Shown here: positions 26,469 through 36,191 of the stretch, piece after piece | Layout: each line of letters opens with the position of its first letter | How positions within the stretch are numbered: position 1 is the first letter of the stretch | Assembly: GCA_003697135.1 (NCBI GenBank) | Contig: RFGC01000035.1 | Coordinates: 310,001-374,000 of the forward strand | Direction of reading: 5' to 3' | Length of the DNA: 64,000 nt | DNA from: Acidobacteriota bacterium | GTDB lineage: Bacteria > Acidobacteriota > Blastocatellia > Pyrinomonadales > Pyrinomonadaceae | Position numbers and translations under genes: made by a program | Notes under the pieces: generated by a model | Seen by the model: the letters and a program-made list of their open reading frames with translations, nothing else | Told to the model about the DNA's origin: nothing | Database searches by the model: none

Positions 26469-28295
26469 TTAATTTGAATCCTTGACGCTTCTAACTACTC
26501 TCTCATTTGCCCTCAGCACTTTTTTACGCAGACGGATTGATTTCGGAGTGACTTCGACCAATTCATCATCGGAGATAAATTCAAGTGCTTGTTCTAGCGA
26601 GATTTCCTTAATTGGAACTAAACGCATTGCTTCTTCAGCTGTTGAAGAACGAATGTTCGTTAGCTTCTTTTCCTTGACTGCATTAACGTTCAAATCAACT
26701 GCACGAGCATTCTCGCCTATTATCATTCCTTCGTAAACCTTCGTTTGCGGACGTATAAAAAGAGTCCCTCGCTCTTGAAGATTGTATAGGGCATAAGTCG
26801 TGGCTTCACCCATTCTGTCAGCAACCAATGCTCCTGTGCCCCTGGATTTCATCTCGCCTTGCCACTTGTCATATCGAAGAAACATGGTGTTCAAAAGCCC
26901 TGTTCCTTTCGTCTCCGTCAAGAATTCACTTCTGAAACCTATAAGTCCACGTGAAGCGACTTCATATTCGAGTCTGACTCTCCCCGACCCGTTGTTTATC
27001 ATCTTTTTCATCTGCCCTTTGCGTCGCCCCAATGCCTCTGTAACAACACCGATAAACTCTTCCGGCACGTCAATAACTACCAATTCAATCGGTTCAAGAA
27101 GATTACCGTTTTCGTCTCTCTTTGTGATAACCTCAGGTCTTGAAACCTGAAATTCATAACCTTCACGCCGCATCGTTTCAATCAATATAGCTAGCTGCAA
27201 TTCTCCCCTGCCAGAAACCTTGAATTGATCGGGAGAATCTGTTTCCTCAACGCGCAAGGCTACATTTCCCAATGCTTCCTTAAAAAGTCTCTCTTTGAGC
27301 TGGCGCGACGTAACAAATTTGCCTTCCGTGCCTGCAAAAGGCGAAGTGTTGACACCGAAAATCATCGAGATTGTAGGCTCATCAACAGCTATCGGTGGCA
27401 TCGGCTTTGGATTTTCAATGGAAGTAATGGTTTCGCCTATTTGAATATCATCAAATCCCGCCAATGCCACTATTTCGCCTGTGCCAACTCTTTCAACCGT
27501 AACTCTTTCCAAGCCTTCAAAAATATAAAGTTCTCTAATGCGACTTTTTACAATTTCGCCATTGCGCTTGCAAACAGCAACTTCTTGATTTTTCGCAATC
27601 TCGCCTGAAAATATCCTGCCTATAGCTAAGCGCCCAACAAATGGATTGTAGTCAATGTTTGTTATCAAAATTTGAAGCGTATCCTTACGCAAGGGTTTCG
27701 GAGCTGGAATTGTCTCGATTATTTGCTCAAAAAGCGGCCTGAGATTTTGCGAGTTGTCATCAAGAGATTTTTTCGCAATCCCTTCACGCGCGATTGAATA
27801 CAGAATCGGAAATTCAATCTGCTCATCAGTTGCTCCCAAATCAATGAAAAGATCGTAAACCTCATTCACGACTTCTTGTGGACGAGCGTCTTGACGATCA
27901 ATTTTGTTAATCAAAACAACGGCAGGTAGATTCTGCTCAAGAGCTTTTCTCAAAACAAAGCGAGTTTGAGGTAAACAACCTTCTGCCGCATCAACCAAAA
28001 GCATGACTCCATCAACCATCTTCAAAACACGCTCGACTTCACCGCCGAAATCTGCATGTCCAGGGGTGTCAACAATGTTGATCTTGTAATCGCCATAACG
28101 GATCGAAGTGTTTTTCGCCATTATCGTTATGCCACGCTCTCTTTCCAAATCCAATGAATCAAGAATCCGCTCCTGCACTTCTTCATTTTCTCGAAACAAA
28201 CCAGATTGCTTAAGCATGGCATCTACCAGCGTCGTCTTGCCATGATCTACGTGCGCTATTATTGCAACATTGCGAATTTTCTCTATTGGTGTCAT
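26469..28295 (-). CDS. typA: Translational GTPase TypA/BipA
   Basis: 608 residues, the normal length. The GTPase domain carries G1 AHVDHGKTT (14-22), the G2 region [12 protein letters not shown]3 [12 protein letters not shown] and G4 [10 protein letters not shown]. The EF-Tu-like domain II, domains III and V, and the BipA-specific C-terminal domain ([29 protein letters not shown] region) follow in order. It binds the 70S ribosome and helps 50S assembly and stress growth. It is a single gene here, downstream of recA by 130 bases on the same strand. Confidence 0.96.
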   Translation of the reverse strand: MTPIEKIRNVAIIAHVDHGKTTLVDAMLKQSGLFRENEEVQERILDSLDLERERGITIMAKNTSIRYGDYKINIVDTPGHADFGGEVERVLKMVDGVMLLVDAAEGCLPQTRFVLRKALEQNLPAVVLINKIDRQDARPQEVVNEVYDLFIDLGATDEQIEFPILYSIAREGIAKKSLDDNSQNLRPLFEQIIETIPAPKPLRKDTLQILITNIDYNPFVGRLAIGRIFSGEIAKNQEVAVCKRNGEIVKSRIRELYIFEGLERVTVERVGTGEIVALAGFDDIQIGETITSIENPKPMPPIAVDEPTISMIFGVNTSPFAGTEGKFVTSRQLKERLFKEALGNVALRVEETDSPDQFKVSGRGELQLAILIETMRREGYEFQVSRPEVITKRDENGNLLEPIELVVIDVPEEFIGVVTEALGRRKGQMKKMINNGSGRVRLEYEVASRGLIGFRSEFLTETKGTGLLNTMFLRYDKWQGEMKSRGTGALVADRMGEATTYALYNLQERGTLFIRPQTKVYEGMIIGENARAVDLNVNAVKEKKLTNIRSSTAEEAMRLVPIKEISLEQALEFISDDELVEVTPKSIRLRKKVLRANERVVRSVKDSN

Positions 28296-28425
28296 TTTTC
28301 TTAAGACTCAGGAAATTCCTTAGATTCACAGATTGAATAAAGTCCGAAATTCTCTTAGGAAATCTCGGTTTTGAAAATCAGTGCGGATAACTACAATCGC
28401 CCTAAAAATCAGTCTTTCGAGACGC

Positions 28426-29448
28426 TTAGGCTGAAGGTTGAGCCTGTTTGGGTAATCCCAATTTCTCCCTCAACTCGTTTTCTATTTTCTCGCATAGTTC
28501 TTTGTTTTGCTTGAGTAGCTTCCTTAGGTTTTCGCGCCCTTGTCCGAGCCTTTCGCCTTTGTAGGAAAACCATGTGCCAGCCTTTTCTATTACGCCATGT
28601 TCAACACCTAAATCAATCAAATCGCCTTCTCTCGATATTCCTTCGTCGTAAATTATGTCAAATTCGCATTCATGAAACGGTGGAGCTACTTTATTTTTAA
28701 CGACTTTCACTTTTGTTCGATTGCCTATAACTTTTTCGCCTTCCTTGACCGAACCGATGCGCCGAATATCAAGCCTGACAGAAGCATAATACTTCAAAGC
28801 ATTGCCGCCCGTAGTAGTTTCAGGATTTCCAAAGCTAATCCCTATTTTGCTTCTAAGTTGATTGATGAATATAAAACAAGTATTACTTGAAGCAACGATG
28901 CTTGTTAGCTTTCTCAAGGCTTGAGACATCAATCTTGCGATCAAGCCCACATGAGCATCTCCCATTTCGCCTTCGATTTCGGCTCTGGGAACGAGAGCGG
29001 CGACCGAATCTACAACCACAACATCAATTCCGCCAGACCTTACAAGAGTTTCGGCTATTTCCAATGCCTGTTCGCCTGAATCAGGTTGAGAAATGAATAA
29101 ATCATCAACATTGACTCCTAGCTTCTTTGCATAGTTTGGGTCGAGAGCATGCTCAACATCTATGTAAGCCGCAAAACCTCCTTCCTTTTGTGCTTGTGCT
29201 ACAACTTGCAAGGCTAAAGTGGTTTTACCAGAACTTTCAGGTCCGAAAATTTCTGTTATTCTGCCCCTTGGAAGTCCTCCGACACCTATCGCTAGATCAA
29301 GGCTTAGGCAGTTCGTCGAAATAGCTTGGATTTTCTCTTTCGGAGTTTCACCAAGCCTCATTATTGCCCCTTTGCCGAATCTTTTTTCGATCTGCGAAAG
29401 AGCTATTTCTATGGCTTTCGATTTGCTGTCTTGTTTGATTTCTTTCAT
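28426..29448 (-). CDS. recA: Recombinase RecA
   Basis: 340 residues from the ATG at 29448, which has GGAGAG five bases upstream. The open frame continues further back, but that part does not look like RecA. Walker A GPESSGKT is at 69-76. The [40 protein letters not shown]-binding loop region is intact, as is the KNKVAPPF element. The protein forms ATP-dependent filaments on single-stranded DNA for recombination and SOS induction. A possible promoter (TTAACT, 17 bases, TAAAAT) lies just upstream. I saw no recognisable LexA box. It is divergent from miaA. Confidence 0.97.
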   Translation of the reverse strand: MKEIKQDSKSKAIEIALSQIEKRFGKGAIMRLGETPKEKIQAISTNCLSLDLAIGVGGLPRGRITEIFGPESSGKTTLALQVVAQAQKEGGFAAYIDVEHALDPNYAKKLGVNVDDLFISQPDSGEQALEIAETLVRSGGIDVVVVDSVAALVPRAEIEGEMGDAHVGLIARLMSQALRKLTSIVASSNTCFIFINQLRSKIGISFGNPETTTGGNALKYYASVRLDIRRIGSVKEGEKVIGNRTKVKVVKNKVAPPFHECEFDIIYDEGISREGDLIDLGVEHGVIEKAGTWFSYKGERLGQGRENLRKLLKQNKELCEKIENELREKLGLPKQAQPSA

Positions 29449-29598
29449 TGTTCTCTCCGTTTGTTTAAGGTTTATTTTATGACTTGTTGGCCAATAAGTT
29501 AAGTTAGAAAATTTTATTGTGAGATTTTCAAGAAACCAAATAATCGCTAGCGCCATTTTACTGGTCTTGATTATTCTGATCGCCGTGTTGAGAAAATT

Positions 29599-30543
29599 AT
29601 GAAAAAGCCGATTTATGCAATTGTTGGTCCTACAGGCTCAGGAAAAACTGAACTCAGCATTGATCTTGCAAAAAGACTCGGCAAAGCTGAAATAATAAAT
29701 TGCGACTCGGTGCAAATTTATAAAGGTATATGGATCGCTACATCGAAACCGAGCGAAGAAGAAAGATGCGGTGTTCCCCACCATTTGATTGATTATGTTG
29801 ATCCAAATGTAAGATATACTGCCGCCGATTGGGCAAAAGATGCAACAGAAAAAATTATCGAGATCGAAGAGCGCGGTAACATACCGATCCTAGTTGGTGG
29901 AACAGGTTTTTATCTGAGAACATTGATGAAACCTTTGTTTGAAAGTCCGAAAACTGATGAGAGGCTAAGAGAAAAGCTCAAAAACATAAAGGAAAAAAAA
30001 GGAGTTGAGCATTTACATAAAATTTTACAAAGGATTGATCCTACTAGCGCAGAAAGACTTTTTCCACGAGATTATCCACGCGTAATGCGAGCCTTAGAAG
30101 TTTTTTTTCAAACAGGCAAACGTCTTTCTGAACTCCAAAAACTTTGTCCCAAACCACCTGAATTCGTAAGTAGGATAAAAATCTTTGCATTGAATCCACC
30201 AAGAGACGTGCTTTATGAAAAAATCAACAAAAGAACCGAAAAGCACTTTGCTGATGGTTTGATTGAAGAAGTTAAAAAACTAAGAGAAATGGGCGTAAGA
30301 GATGATTCGAGCGCCCTAGGTTCACACGGTTATAGAAGAGTTTGCGAATTCCTGCGAGGCGAAAGAACTCTGGAAAGCGCTATTGAAAAAACTAAGCAAG
30401 ACGTGAGAAACTACGCAAAACGGCAAATCACCTGGTTTAAGCGTGAAAACGTCATCTGGCTTAACGGCTTCGGCACAGACCAAAACATAAAAGAATTGTT
30501 GTGGCAAATTATCTCCAAAGACTTACAAGCGACTGTTTTTTAG
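29599..30543 (+). CDS. miaA: tRNA dimethylallyltransferase MiaA
   Basis: 314 residues. The P-loop [11 protein letters not shown] lies at 10-20, followed by [11 protein letters not shown], the [10 protein letters not shown] segment and the [11 protein letters not shown] motif. It transfers dimethylallyl from DMAPP to N6 of A37 in tRNAs that read UNN codons. The C-terminal [13 protein letters not shown] motif is present. It is followed after 133 bases by hfq, the classic miaA-hfq order known from Proteobacteria and others. Confidence 0.96.
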   Translation: MKKPIYAIVGPTGSGKTELSIDLAKRLGKAEIINCDSVQIYKGIWIATSKPSEEERCGVPHHLIDYVDPNVRYTAADWAKDATEKIIEIEERGNIPILVGGTGFYLRTLMKPLFESPKTDERLREKLKNIKEKKGVEHLHKILQRIDPTSAERLFPRDYPRVMRALEVFFQTGKRLSELQKLCPKPPEFVSRIKIFALNPPRDVLYEKINKRTEKHFADGLIEEVKKLREMGVRDDSSALGSHGYRRVCEFLRGERTLESAIEKTKQDVRNYAKRQITWFKRENVIWLNGFGTDQNIKELLWQIISKDLQATVF

Positions 30544-30676
30544 CAAAATCCACATTCTCAAGAAATTTCTTAAAGAAATTCTTTACATGCTTTTCAAATT
30601 TGACAAAATCTGCGAGATTTGAAACAATTTTTGACGGATTGATCATACTTTCACAAATTCGATTGAGAGAGATTCC

Positions 30677-30937
30677 ATGAGTAAGGTTCAGGATGCTTAT
30701 TTGAATATTGCAAGACGCGAAAAAGCTAATGTCTCGATAGTGCTTTTACAGGGCGAAACAATCCAAGGAAGGATAAAAAGCTTCGATAGAACCTCGGTTC
30801 TGGTTCATTCGGAAAACGGAGATACTTTGGTCTTCAAACATGCTATAGCAAAAGTCTCATATAAGAGAAAGAAAGCCGAAGCTTCAGCAGAAGCTAAACA
30901 AACGTCTTCACAAGAAACAGAAACAAAATCATCGTAA
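30677..30937 (+). CDS. hfq: RNA chaperone Hfq
   Basis: 86 residues. Residues 4-64 form the Sm fold: QDAYLNIARRE in the N-terminal helix, FDRTSVLVHSENGD as Sm1, and the Sm2 signature FKHAIAKV at 53-60, close to the usual YKHAIS. The last 22 residues are Lys/Ala, then Ser/Glu/Gln-rich, and likely disordered. It should form hexamers that pair small RNAs with messages. A GAGAGAG ribosome site precedes the ATG. The sequence is diverged from enterobacterial Hfq, but context (miaA) and the KHA motif support the call. Confidence 0.92.
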   Translation: MSKVQDAYLNIARREKANVSIVLLQGETIQGRIKSFDRTSVLVHSENGDTLVFKHAIAKVSYKRKKAEASAEAKQTSSQETETKSS

Positions 30938-31142
30938 AGAACAGAACCGACAAGAAAGTCTTTCAGAAGCCACCTAACGGCTATTCGTCGAAGTGTTTTT
31001 TGAGGAGCCTTGAGCTTAGCCTAGCATGGCTGTTCGTTGGGGTTGTTTTTTCTTTTCGAGAAGTTTTGAGTTTAATTTTTGAATCAGTCCAAGCTTGATC
31101 TGCATCCTTTACTCCCGAATGCCCGTAAACAGCAAAACGTTG

Positions 31143-31148
31143 TAACAT
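31143..31148 (+). promoter_or_regulatory. Possible -10 box of the rlmI-like gene
   Basis: TAACAT lies eight bases before the ATG at 31157, and there is no ribosome site between them. Weak as a promoter on its own; listed because several genes here share this close spacing. Confidence 0.3.
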
Positions 31149-31156
31149 AGCTTTCT

Positions 31157-32347
31157 ATGATTCATGGTGAAGTCCTTGTAAACCAAAAAGGTGCAAAGCG
31201 AATCAGAAACGGGCATTTGTGGATTTACAGAAGCGACATTCTCAAAATCAAAGCTTCAGGTGGCGATGTTGTAAGTGTATTTGATGAAGCGAGAAATTTC
31301 GTTGGTAAAGCTTTCTATTCAGATGCTTCAGAAATTGCACTACGCTTTTTTACAACTCATAACGAAAACATAAACGAGGAATTTTGGCAGAAGAAAATAC
31401 TGCAATCAGTCGCAAGAAGGCTCGGCTCTCTTGAACTTTCCGCAATCCAAGAAAAATTTCAAACAAACGCTCTTCGATTTGTGAACGCCGAAGGCGATTT
31501 GATTCCATCATTGATTATAGACTTTTACAACGGCGTTTTTGTTATTCAAACACTTTCACAAGGCACAGAAAAGCTTAAGTGGCTGTTTGCAGAGATACTG
31601 AAAAATAATTTTTCTCCTGAAACAATAATCGAAAAAAATGATGCAAGCGTGCGACTTCTGGAAAAACTTGAGTTAAAAAATGATGTTCTCTTTGGCAAAA
31701 AAATAGCCGAAACCTTAATTGAACAAAACGGACTAAAATTCCGCATCTCTTTTTTGGAAGGTCAAAAAACTGGGGCTTTTCTAGATCAAAGAGAAAATTA
31801 TCTTGTCGCAAAGAGATTAGCAAAGGGCAAAGCGCTCGACTGCTTTACGTTCGGTGGTGGCTTCGCTTTGAATATGGCCGCTAATTGCGATGAAGTTCTG
31901 GCTGTTGACATATCGGAAAAAGCAATAAAACTTGCTGAAGAAAACGCAAAGTTGAATCAAATCAAGAACGTGCATTTTAGGGTTGCGAACGTTTTCGATT
32001 TTCTACGTGAACTCGAAAAACGCAAAGAAACCTTTGACACGATTGTTCTCGATCCACCGTCTTTTACGAAAACCCGCCAATCTCTGGAAAGGGCTACACG
32101 AGGCTATAAAGAAATCAATCTCAGAGCCATGAAACTTCTAAATCCAGAAGGCATATTGATTACATGCTCTTGTTCACAGCATTTTAAAGAAGAGTTATTT
32201 CTTGAAACCTTACAAGATGCGGCGCACGATGCAAAAAGAAAATTACAACTAATTGAGAAAAGAATGCAGTCTGCTGATCATTCAATTCTTTTAACTGTCC
32301 CCGAAACTTATTATCTGAAGTGCTTTGTTTTGAGGCTGGTTTCTTAA
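31157..32347 (+). CDS. 23S rRNA (cytosine-C5) methyltransferase, RlmI-like
   Basis: 396 residues. An N-terminal PUA domain (1-75; GHLWIYRSDI) is followed by a linker domain and a class I SAM methyltransferase. The SAM motif is ALDCFTFGGGFALNMAA, the catalytic-site loop is VLDPPSFTKTRQSL, and the cysteine pair is in LITCSCSQHF. This is the layout of E. coli RlmI, which makes m5C1962 in 23S rRNA. The exact target base is inferred from the family. It ends five bases from the convergent ctpA gene. Confidence 0.88.
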   Translation: MIHGEVLVNQKGAKRIRNGHLWIYRSDILKIKASGGDVVSVFDEARNFVGKAFYSDASEIALRFFTTHNENINEEFWQKKILQSVARRLGSLELSAIQEKFQTNALRFVNAEGDLIPSLIIDFYNGVFVIQTLSQGTEKLKWLFAEILKNNFSPETIIEKNDASVRLLEKLELKNDVLFGKKIAETLIEQNGLKFRISFLEGQKTGAFLDQRENYLVAKRLAKGKALDCFTFGGGFALNMAANCDEVLAVDISEKAIKLAEENAKLNQIKNVHFRVANVFDFLRELEKRKETFDTIVLDPPSFTKTRQSLERATRGYKEINLRAMKLLNPEGILITCSCSQHFKEELFLETLQDAAHDAKRKLQLIEKRMQSADHSILLTVPETYYLKCFVLRLVS

Positions 32348-32351
32348 TGCT

Positions 32352-33998
32352 TCAACTCACATCTGAAAGCGCACGAGTCATTTCAGCAAGCCTTGCCGCT
32401 TCTGGAAGGACTTCAATCGCTTTAAGTAGCTGCGGATCGATTTCAAGAAACACCTGGGCACCGGCTTCAAGCGAATAATGCGCTGTTACGATCTCTTGCC
32501 TAAGGCGAGCCTTGACGTAATCAAGGTCTTTGTCAATCATTTGTTGCGTTAAACCGTAACTTTTGTCGTTCTCGACAAAGCTACGAAAAGCACTAAGCAG
32601 TTTATCAGTTATCGGAAATTCATCACGCTGAACAACTGTCACATTTTTCGTTCTCTCAACCTTGTAATTTTCCAAACCTTCGACTTTTCCTGAAACTAAA
32701 AGGCGTGTGAAAAAAAATGCGGCTTCATTGATTCGGTATCGAAGATTGTTAAATTCTAAAGGTTCAACTTTTACGTCAGGAGTTATGCCGCGTCCGCCAT
32801 AAAAAATTCTTCCACCTGCCGTTACCACAGCCGTTCCTTTGTCATTATTTTGTCCGGCCACAGGTTGCTTCGCTTCATCTTCGGTGTGATGAACGTAGTA
32901 GTCGTAAATACCATTTGAATAATCTCTCTGAAGCGAGCGCCCAAAAGGCGTGTAGTAGCGAGCTGTCGTTAGAGTTAGACCAGTTCCCATCGGTAAAGGA
33001 AAGACCTTTTGCACCAAACCTTTTCCAAAACTTTCCGTGCCTACAATCAAGCCACGTCCGTAGTCTTGAACGGCACCAGCAACTATCTCTGAAGCCGATG
33101 CTGAAGCACCGTTTATCAAGATGACTAACGGGAAGTTTTCGACCTTATTGCCCTTAGAAACTAGCTCCTCCGATTTTGCGTATTGAGAACGCCCTTTAAC
33201 CGAAACAATCACCTTGCCTTGAGGAATGAACCTGCTAGCTACTTCAACCGCTTGAGGCAAAAGCCCGCCCGGATTATTTCTGAGATCGAGAATCAATCTC
33301 TTCATGCCTTGTTTTTTCAAATTACTAATGGCTTCGTCAAGCTCTCTGGCTGTAGTCTCTTGGAATCCGCCTGTCAAACCTATGTAGCCGATGTCATCTC
33401 GGAGCATGAAGTAATTTCTGATCGAAGGATATGGCACTCCGTCACGAACAATCTCAAACTCGAGTGGCTCTTCTTCGCCCGCTCTTTGCATTTTCAGACG
33501 GACTTTCGTTCCACGTTCACCACGAACGTTTTTAGAAACTTCTGCACTAGACCATGAGGTTGCGTCTTTTCCGTCAACTTCTAAGAACTTATCGCCATAA
33601 CGAAGTCCCGCTTTGTCGGCTGGAGTTCCAGGAATGACTGATTGAACATAAACTCCGTCTCGATGTCGCAATATGGAAACGCCTATGCCAAAAAATCTTG
33701 AAGATTGATCTTCGTAAAGTTTTCTAAATTCGGCTTGTGTAAAAAACGATGAATGCGGGTCTAATGTCCACAGCATACTTTGTATCGAGCTTTCGGAGAT
33801 TCTTTCGTAGTCAACCTTGCCAGCGTAATTCGACTGAATCACCTTGACAGCTTCTCGGTAGCTATTACTTATCTCTTCTGAGGTTATTCCATTTCCCGCC
33901 CCTGAACCTTGTCTTTGTAAGTTAGTAAAAATCCCGCCCGCTAGCGAGGAAGTCAAAATAATCAAAACTCCGATAAAGACAAGCGATCTATTACTCAT
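32352..33998 (-). CDS. Carboxy-terminal processing serine protease (S41, CtpA-like)
   Basis: 548 residues from the ATG at 33998. An in-frame start 60 codons upstream would run over the divergent neighbour gene. One N-terminal membrane helix (about 6-24) anchors it. A PDZ domain (about 100-185) is followed by the S41 protease core with the Ser301-Lys326 dyad in NGASASASEI and ESFGKGLVQ, and Gly/Asn-rich LDLRNNPGG. The last 130 residues are helical. It cleaves near the C-terminus of periplasmic proteins. An extended -10 (TGCTATCAT) lies 11 bases before the ATG, with little room for a ribosome site. Confidence 0.92.
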   Translation of the reverse strand: MSNRSLVFIGVLIILTSSLAGGIFTNLQRQGSGAGNGITSEEISNSYREAVKVIQSNYAGKVDYERISESSIQSMLWTLDPHSSFFTQAEFRKLYEDQSSRFFGIGVSILRHRDGVYVQSVIPGTPADKAGLRYGDKFLEVDGKDATSWSSAEVSKNVRGERGTKVRLKMQRAGEEEPLEFEIVRDGVPYPSIRNYFMLRDDIGYIGLTGGFQETTARELDEAISNLKKQGMKRLILDLRNNPGGLLPQAVEVASRFIPQGKVIVSVKGRSQYAKSEELVSKGNKVENFPLVILINGASASASEIVAGAVQDYGRGLIVGTESFGKGLVQKVFPLPMGTGLTLTTARYYTPFGRSLQRDYSNGIYDYYVHHTEDEAKQPVAGQNNDKGTAVVTAGGRIFYGGRGITPDVKVEPLEFNNLRYRINEAAFFFTRLLVSGKVEGLENYKVERTKNVTVVQRDEFPITDKLLSAFRSFVENDKSYGLTQQMIDKDLDYVKARLRQEIVTAHYSLEAGAQVFLEIDPQLLKAIEVLPEAARLAEMTRALSDVS

Positions 33999-34009
33999 TT
34001 TCTGAAAAA

Positions 34010-34018
34010 ATGATAGCA
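34010..34018 (-). promoter_or_regulatory. Extended -10 box of the ctpA-like gene
   Basis: On the minus strand TGC precedes TATCAT (34010-34015), followed by 11 bases and the ATG at 33998. The extended -10 can work without a good -35. The leader would be about four bases. Confidence 0.5.
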
Positions 34019-34110
34019 CACTTATTTTGTCTATATGAAACTTAGGCAAATTCAAGTTTTCGTTCTTTGCACAGATAGTTGTAGAATTTAAGTTTTGAGT
34101 CTTTGATGCA

Positions 34111-34899
34111 ATGAAGAAATTTCTCTCAATAGTCATCCCAGCATTTGAAGAATCCGAACGCTTAGGAAAAAGCATCAATCTGATTTCAGACTACATTAGG
34201 CTGGAAAAATTAGATGCTGAAATCATAGTTGTTGACGATGGCTCAAAAGACAACACCAAAGAAGTAGCGCTGGAAGCATTCAAAGGATTTCCAGAAATCC
34301 AAACTAAAGTCATTCGCTACGAAGAAAACCGCGGAAAAGGCTTTGCTGTAAAAACAGGTCTGATAGCGTCAGAAGGCGAAATTGCGCTCTTTTCTGATGC
34401 AGACTTATCTACACCGATTGAAGAACTCCCAAAATTAGTCGAACCCATCAAAAGAGATGAATTTGATGTAACCTTTGGTTCAAGAGCATTGGACAGAAGC
34501 CTAATCGGAGTTAGACAGCCTTGGAGACGTGAGCAAGGTGGAAAAGTTTTCAATCTATTTGTTCGGTTGATCACGGGACTACCGTTTTGGGATACACAAT
34601 GCGGTTTCAAAGCCTTCAAAATGGAAAAGTTTCGCCCGCTTCTAGGGCTGATGACAATTGAAAGATTCGGTTTCGATGTTGAATTTCTCTACGTTGCATA
34701 CAAAAAGGGACTGCGCTTGAAGGAAATACCTGTTAGGTGGAATCACGACGAAAGAACCAAAGTAAATGTCTTGCGCGATAGCCGCAGAATGCTTAAGGAA
34801 GTTTTACAGATAAAGCGAAACGAAAGAAAAGGTTTATACAACTTGAACCAAATCGAAGACTTAGAAGCCTATGAGTGCAAGGTTGAATGTAAACATTGA
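34111..34899 (+). CDS. Family 2 glycosyltransferase (dolichyl/polyprenyl-phosphate sugar synthase-like)
   Basis: 262 residues. The GT2 core is clear: LSIVIPAFEE at the start, IIVVDDGSKDNT with the UDP/GDP-sugar-binding Asp pair, FSDADLSTP as the metal-binding DxD-like motif, and the DTQCGFKAFK acceptor-side motif. No membrane helix is evident. The sequence resembles DPG/DPM synthases that load glucose or mannose onto a polyprenyl phosphate, supplying glycolipid or glycoprotein synthesis. The donor cannot be told from the sequence. Its end overlaps pdxJ by 29 bases. Confidence 0.85.
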   Translation: MKKFLSIVIPAFEESERLGKSINLISDYIRLEKLDAEIIVVDDGSKDNTKEVALEAFKGFPEIQTKVIRYEENRGKGFAVKTGLIASEGEIALFSDADLSTPIEELPKLVEPIKRDEFDVTFGSRALDRSLIGVRQPWRREQGGKVFNLFVRLITGLPFWDTQCGFKAFKMEKFRPLLGLMTIERFGFDVEFLYVAYKKGLRLKEIPVRWNHDERTKVNVLRDSRRMLKEVLQIKRNERKGLYNLNQIEDLEAYECKVECKH

Positions 34900-35635
34900 T
34901 CACGTTGCAACAGTCCGACAAGCACGCAGAACTATCGAACCAAATTTAATTGCGGCAGCTCTTCTATGCGAAAAAGCAGGAGCAGACGGGATAACAGTTC
35001 ATCTAAGACAAGACAGAAGACATATTCAAGATAGAGACCTGTTTTTGCTACGTCAAACACTCAATACGTATTTGAACGTCGAAATGGCAGTAGCGCCTGA
35101 AATGATTTCAATAGCACTGGAAGTTCTACCGAATGCTGTCACTCTAGTTCCCGAAAGACCTGAAGAAATAACCACGGAAGGTGGTTTGAACGTCCAAGAA
35201 AATTTCGAGGCTGTTAGAGAAGCAATTCTGAGACTAAAAGAAGCCAGGATTTTTACGAGCATATTTGTCAATCCCGAAATTGAGCAAATAGAGGCTTCAA
35301 AAAGAGCAGGCGCAGATCAGGTTGAACTCTGCACTGCACATTACTCAGAATTAACTCTCTCTGGAAACTCCTTTCACGGAGAAGCACTGGGAAAGGTCAA
35401 GGAGGAGATCAAAAGACTCAGCGATGCCGCCAAATATGCGGCTAGTTTAGGTTTGGTAGTAGCGGCGGGTCATGGACTTACGTATCGAAATGTCGGTGCT
35501 ATTGCAGCGATTGAAGAGATAAGCGAATTCAACATAGGCCACAACATAATCTCACGTTCTATCTTTGTCGGGATTGAACAAGCAGTGCGCGAAATGATTC
35601 AAGCCATAAAACAAGGCAGACAAAATCGAGGTTAG
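34871..35635 (+). CDS. pdxJ: Pyridoxine 5'-phosphate synthase PdxJ
   Basis: 254 residues, normal length. Marks of the family are LNVNIDHVATVRQAR at the N-terminus, ITVHLRQDRRHIQDRD, the VTLVPERP strand with the catalytic Glu region, and AGHGLTYRN near the C-terminus. The enzyme joins 1-deoxyxylulose 5-phosphate and 3-amino-2-oxopropyl phosphate to make pyridoxine 5'-phosphate (vitamin B6). It lies in a tight run, overlapping the glycosyltransferase gene before it and four bases ahead of coaD. Confidence 0.96.
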   Translation: MSARLNVNIDHVATVRQARRTIEPNLIAAALLCEKAGADGITVHLRQDRRHIQDRDLFLLRQTLNTYLNVEMAVAPEMISIALEVLPNAVTLVPERPEEITTEGGLNVQENFEAVREAILRLKEARIFTSIFVNPEIEQIEASKRAGADQVELCTAHYSELTLSGNSFHGEALGKVKEEIKRLSDAAKYAASLGLVVAAGHGLTYRNVGAIAAIEEISEFNIGHNIISRSIFVGIEQAVREMIQAIKQGRQNRG

Positions 35636-35639
35636 TCAG

Positions 35640-36173
35640 ATGCCAGAAATAAACAAACTCAAGCGTGCGGTTTTTCCCGGTTCTTTCGATCCAATAACCA
35701 ACGGGCATTTGGACATTATCAAACGCAGTTTGCCCCTCTTTGATGAAATAATTGTCGCCGTTTTGAACAACCCCGAAAAGCAGCCGATGTTTTCCGTCGA
35801 AGAAAGATGCTCAATGATAAAAGCAGTTTTATCGAACATAGAATCTGAAAATTGCAGACTTTTGGTTGATAGTTTTTCCGGTCTTACGGTTGATTTTGCT
35901 AGGAAAGTCAAAGCAAATGCTATTTTGCGAGGCATCAGAGCAATCTCTGATTACGAATACGAACTAACAATGGCTTTGATGAATCGGAAATTAGCTCCCG
36001 AAATTGAGACTGTTTTCCTGATGGCTGCTGTTGAGTATTCCTATGTCTCTTCCCGACTCGTGAAACAAGTCTTTACACTTGGAGGATGTATAAAAGGCTT
36101 GGTTCCTGAATTGATTGAGTCGAAAATGAAAGAAAAGCTATCGAACGCTAGTTTTGACTCCCTAAAAACCTAA
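35640..36173 (+). CDS. coaD: Phosphopantetheine adenylyltransferase CoaD
   Basis: 177 residues. The nucleotidyltransferase motif is FPGSFDPITNGHLDII, with TNGH corresponding to T/HxGH. It continues with RGIRAISDYEYE and the YSYVSSRLVK segment that binds ATP phosphates. It makes dephospho-CoA from 4'-phosphopantetheine. It closes the glycosyltransferase-pdxJ-coaD run. The VWFA-related gene is convergent, 18 bases away. Confidence 0.96.
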   Translation: MPEINKLKRAVFPGSFDPITNGHLDIIKRSLPLFDEIIVAVLNNPEKQPMFSVEERCSMIKAVLSNIESENCRLLVDSFSGLTVDFARKVKANAILRGIRAISDYEYELTMALMNRKLAPEIETVFLMAAVEYSYVSSRLVKQVFTLGGCIKGLVPELIESKMKEKLSNASFDSLKT

Positions 36174-36191
36174 AGACGAAACTCAAGAAAC

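Noticed and set aside
29449-29556. N-terminal extension of RecA
   Set aside because: The ATG at 29448 has GGAGAG upstream and gives a standard RecA; the extension looks like translated promoter sequence.
33999-34178. 60-codon extension of the CtpA-like protease
   Set aside because: It would overlap the divergent glycosyltransferase gene and place extra residues before the signal anchor.
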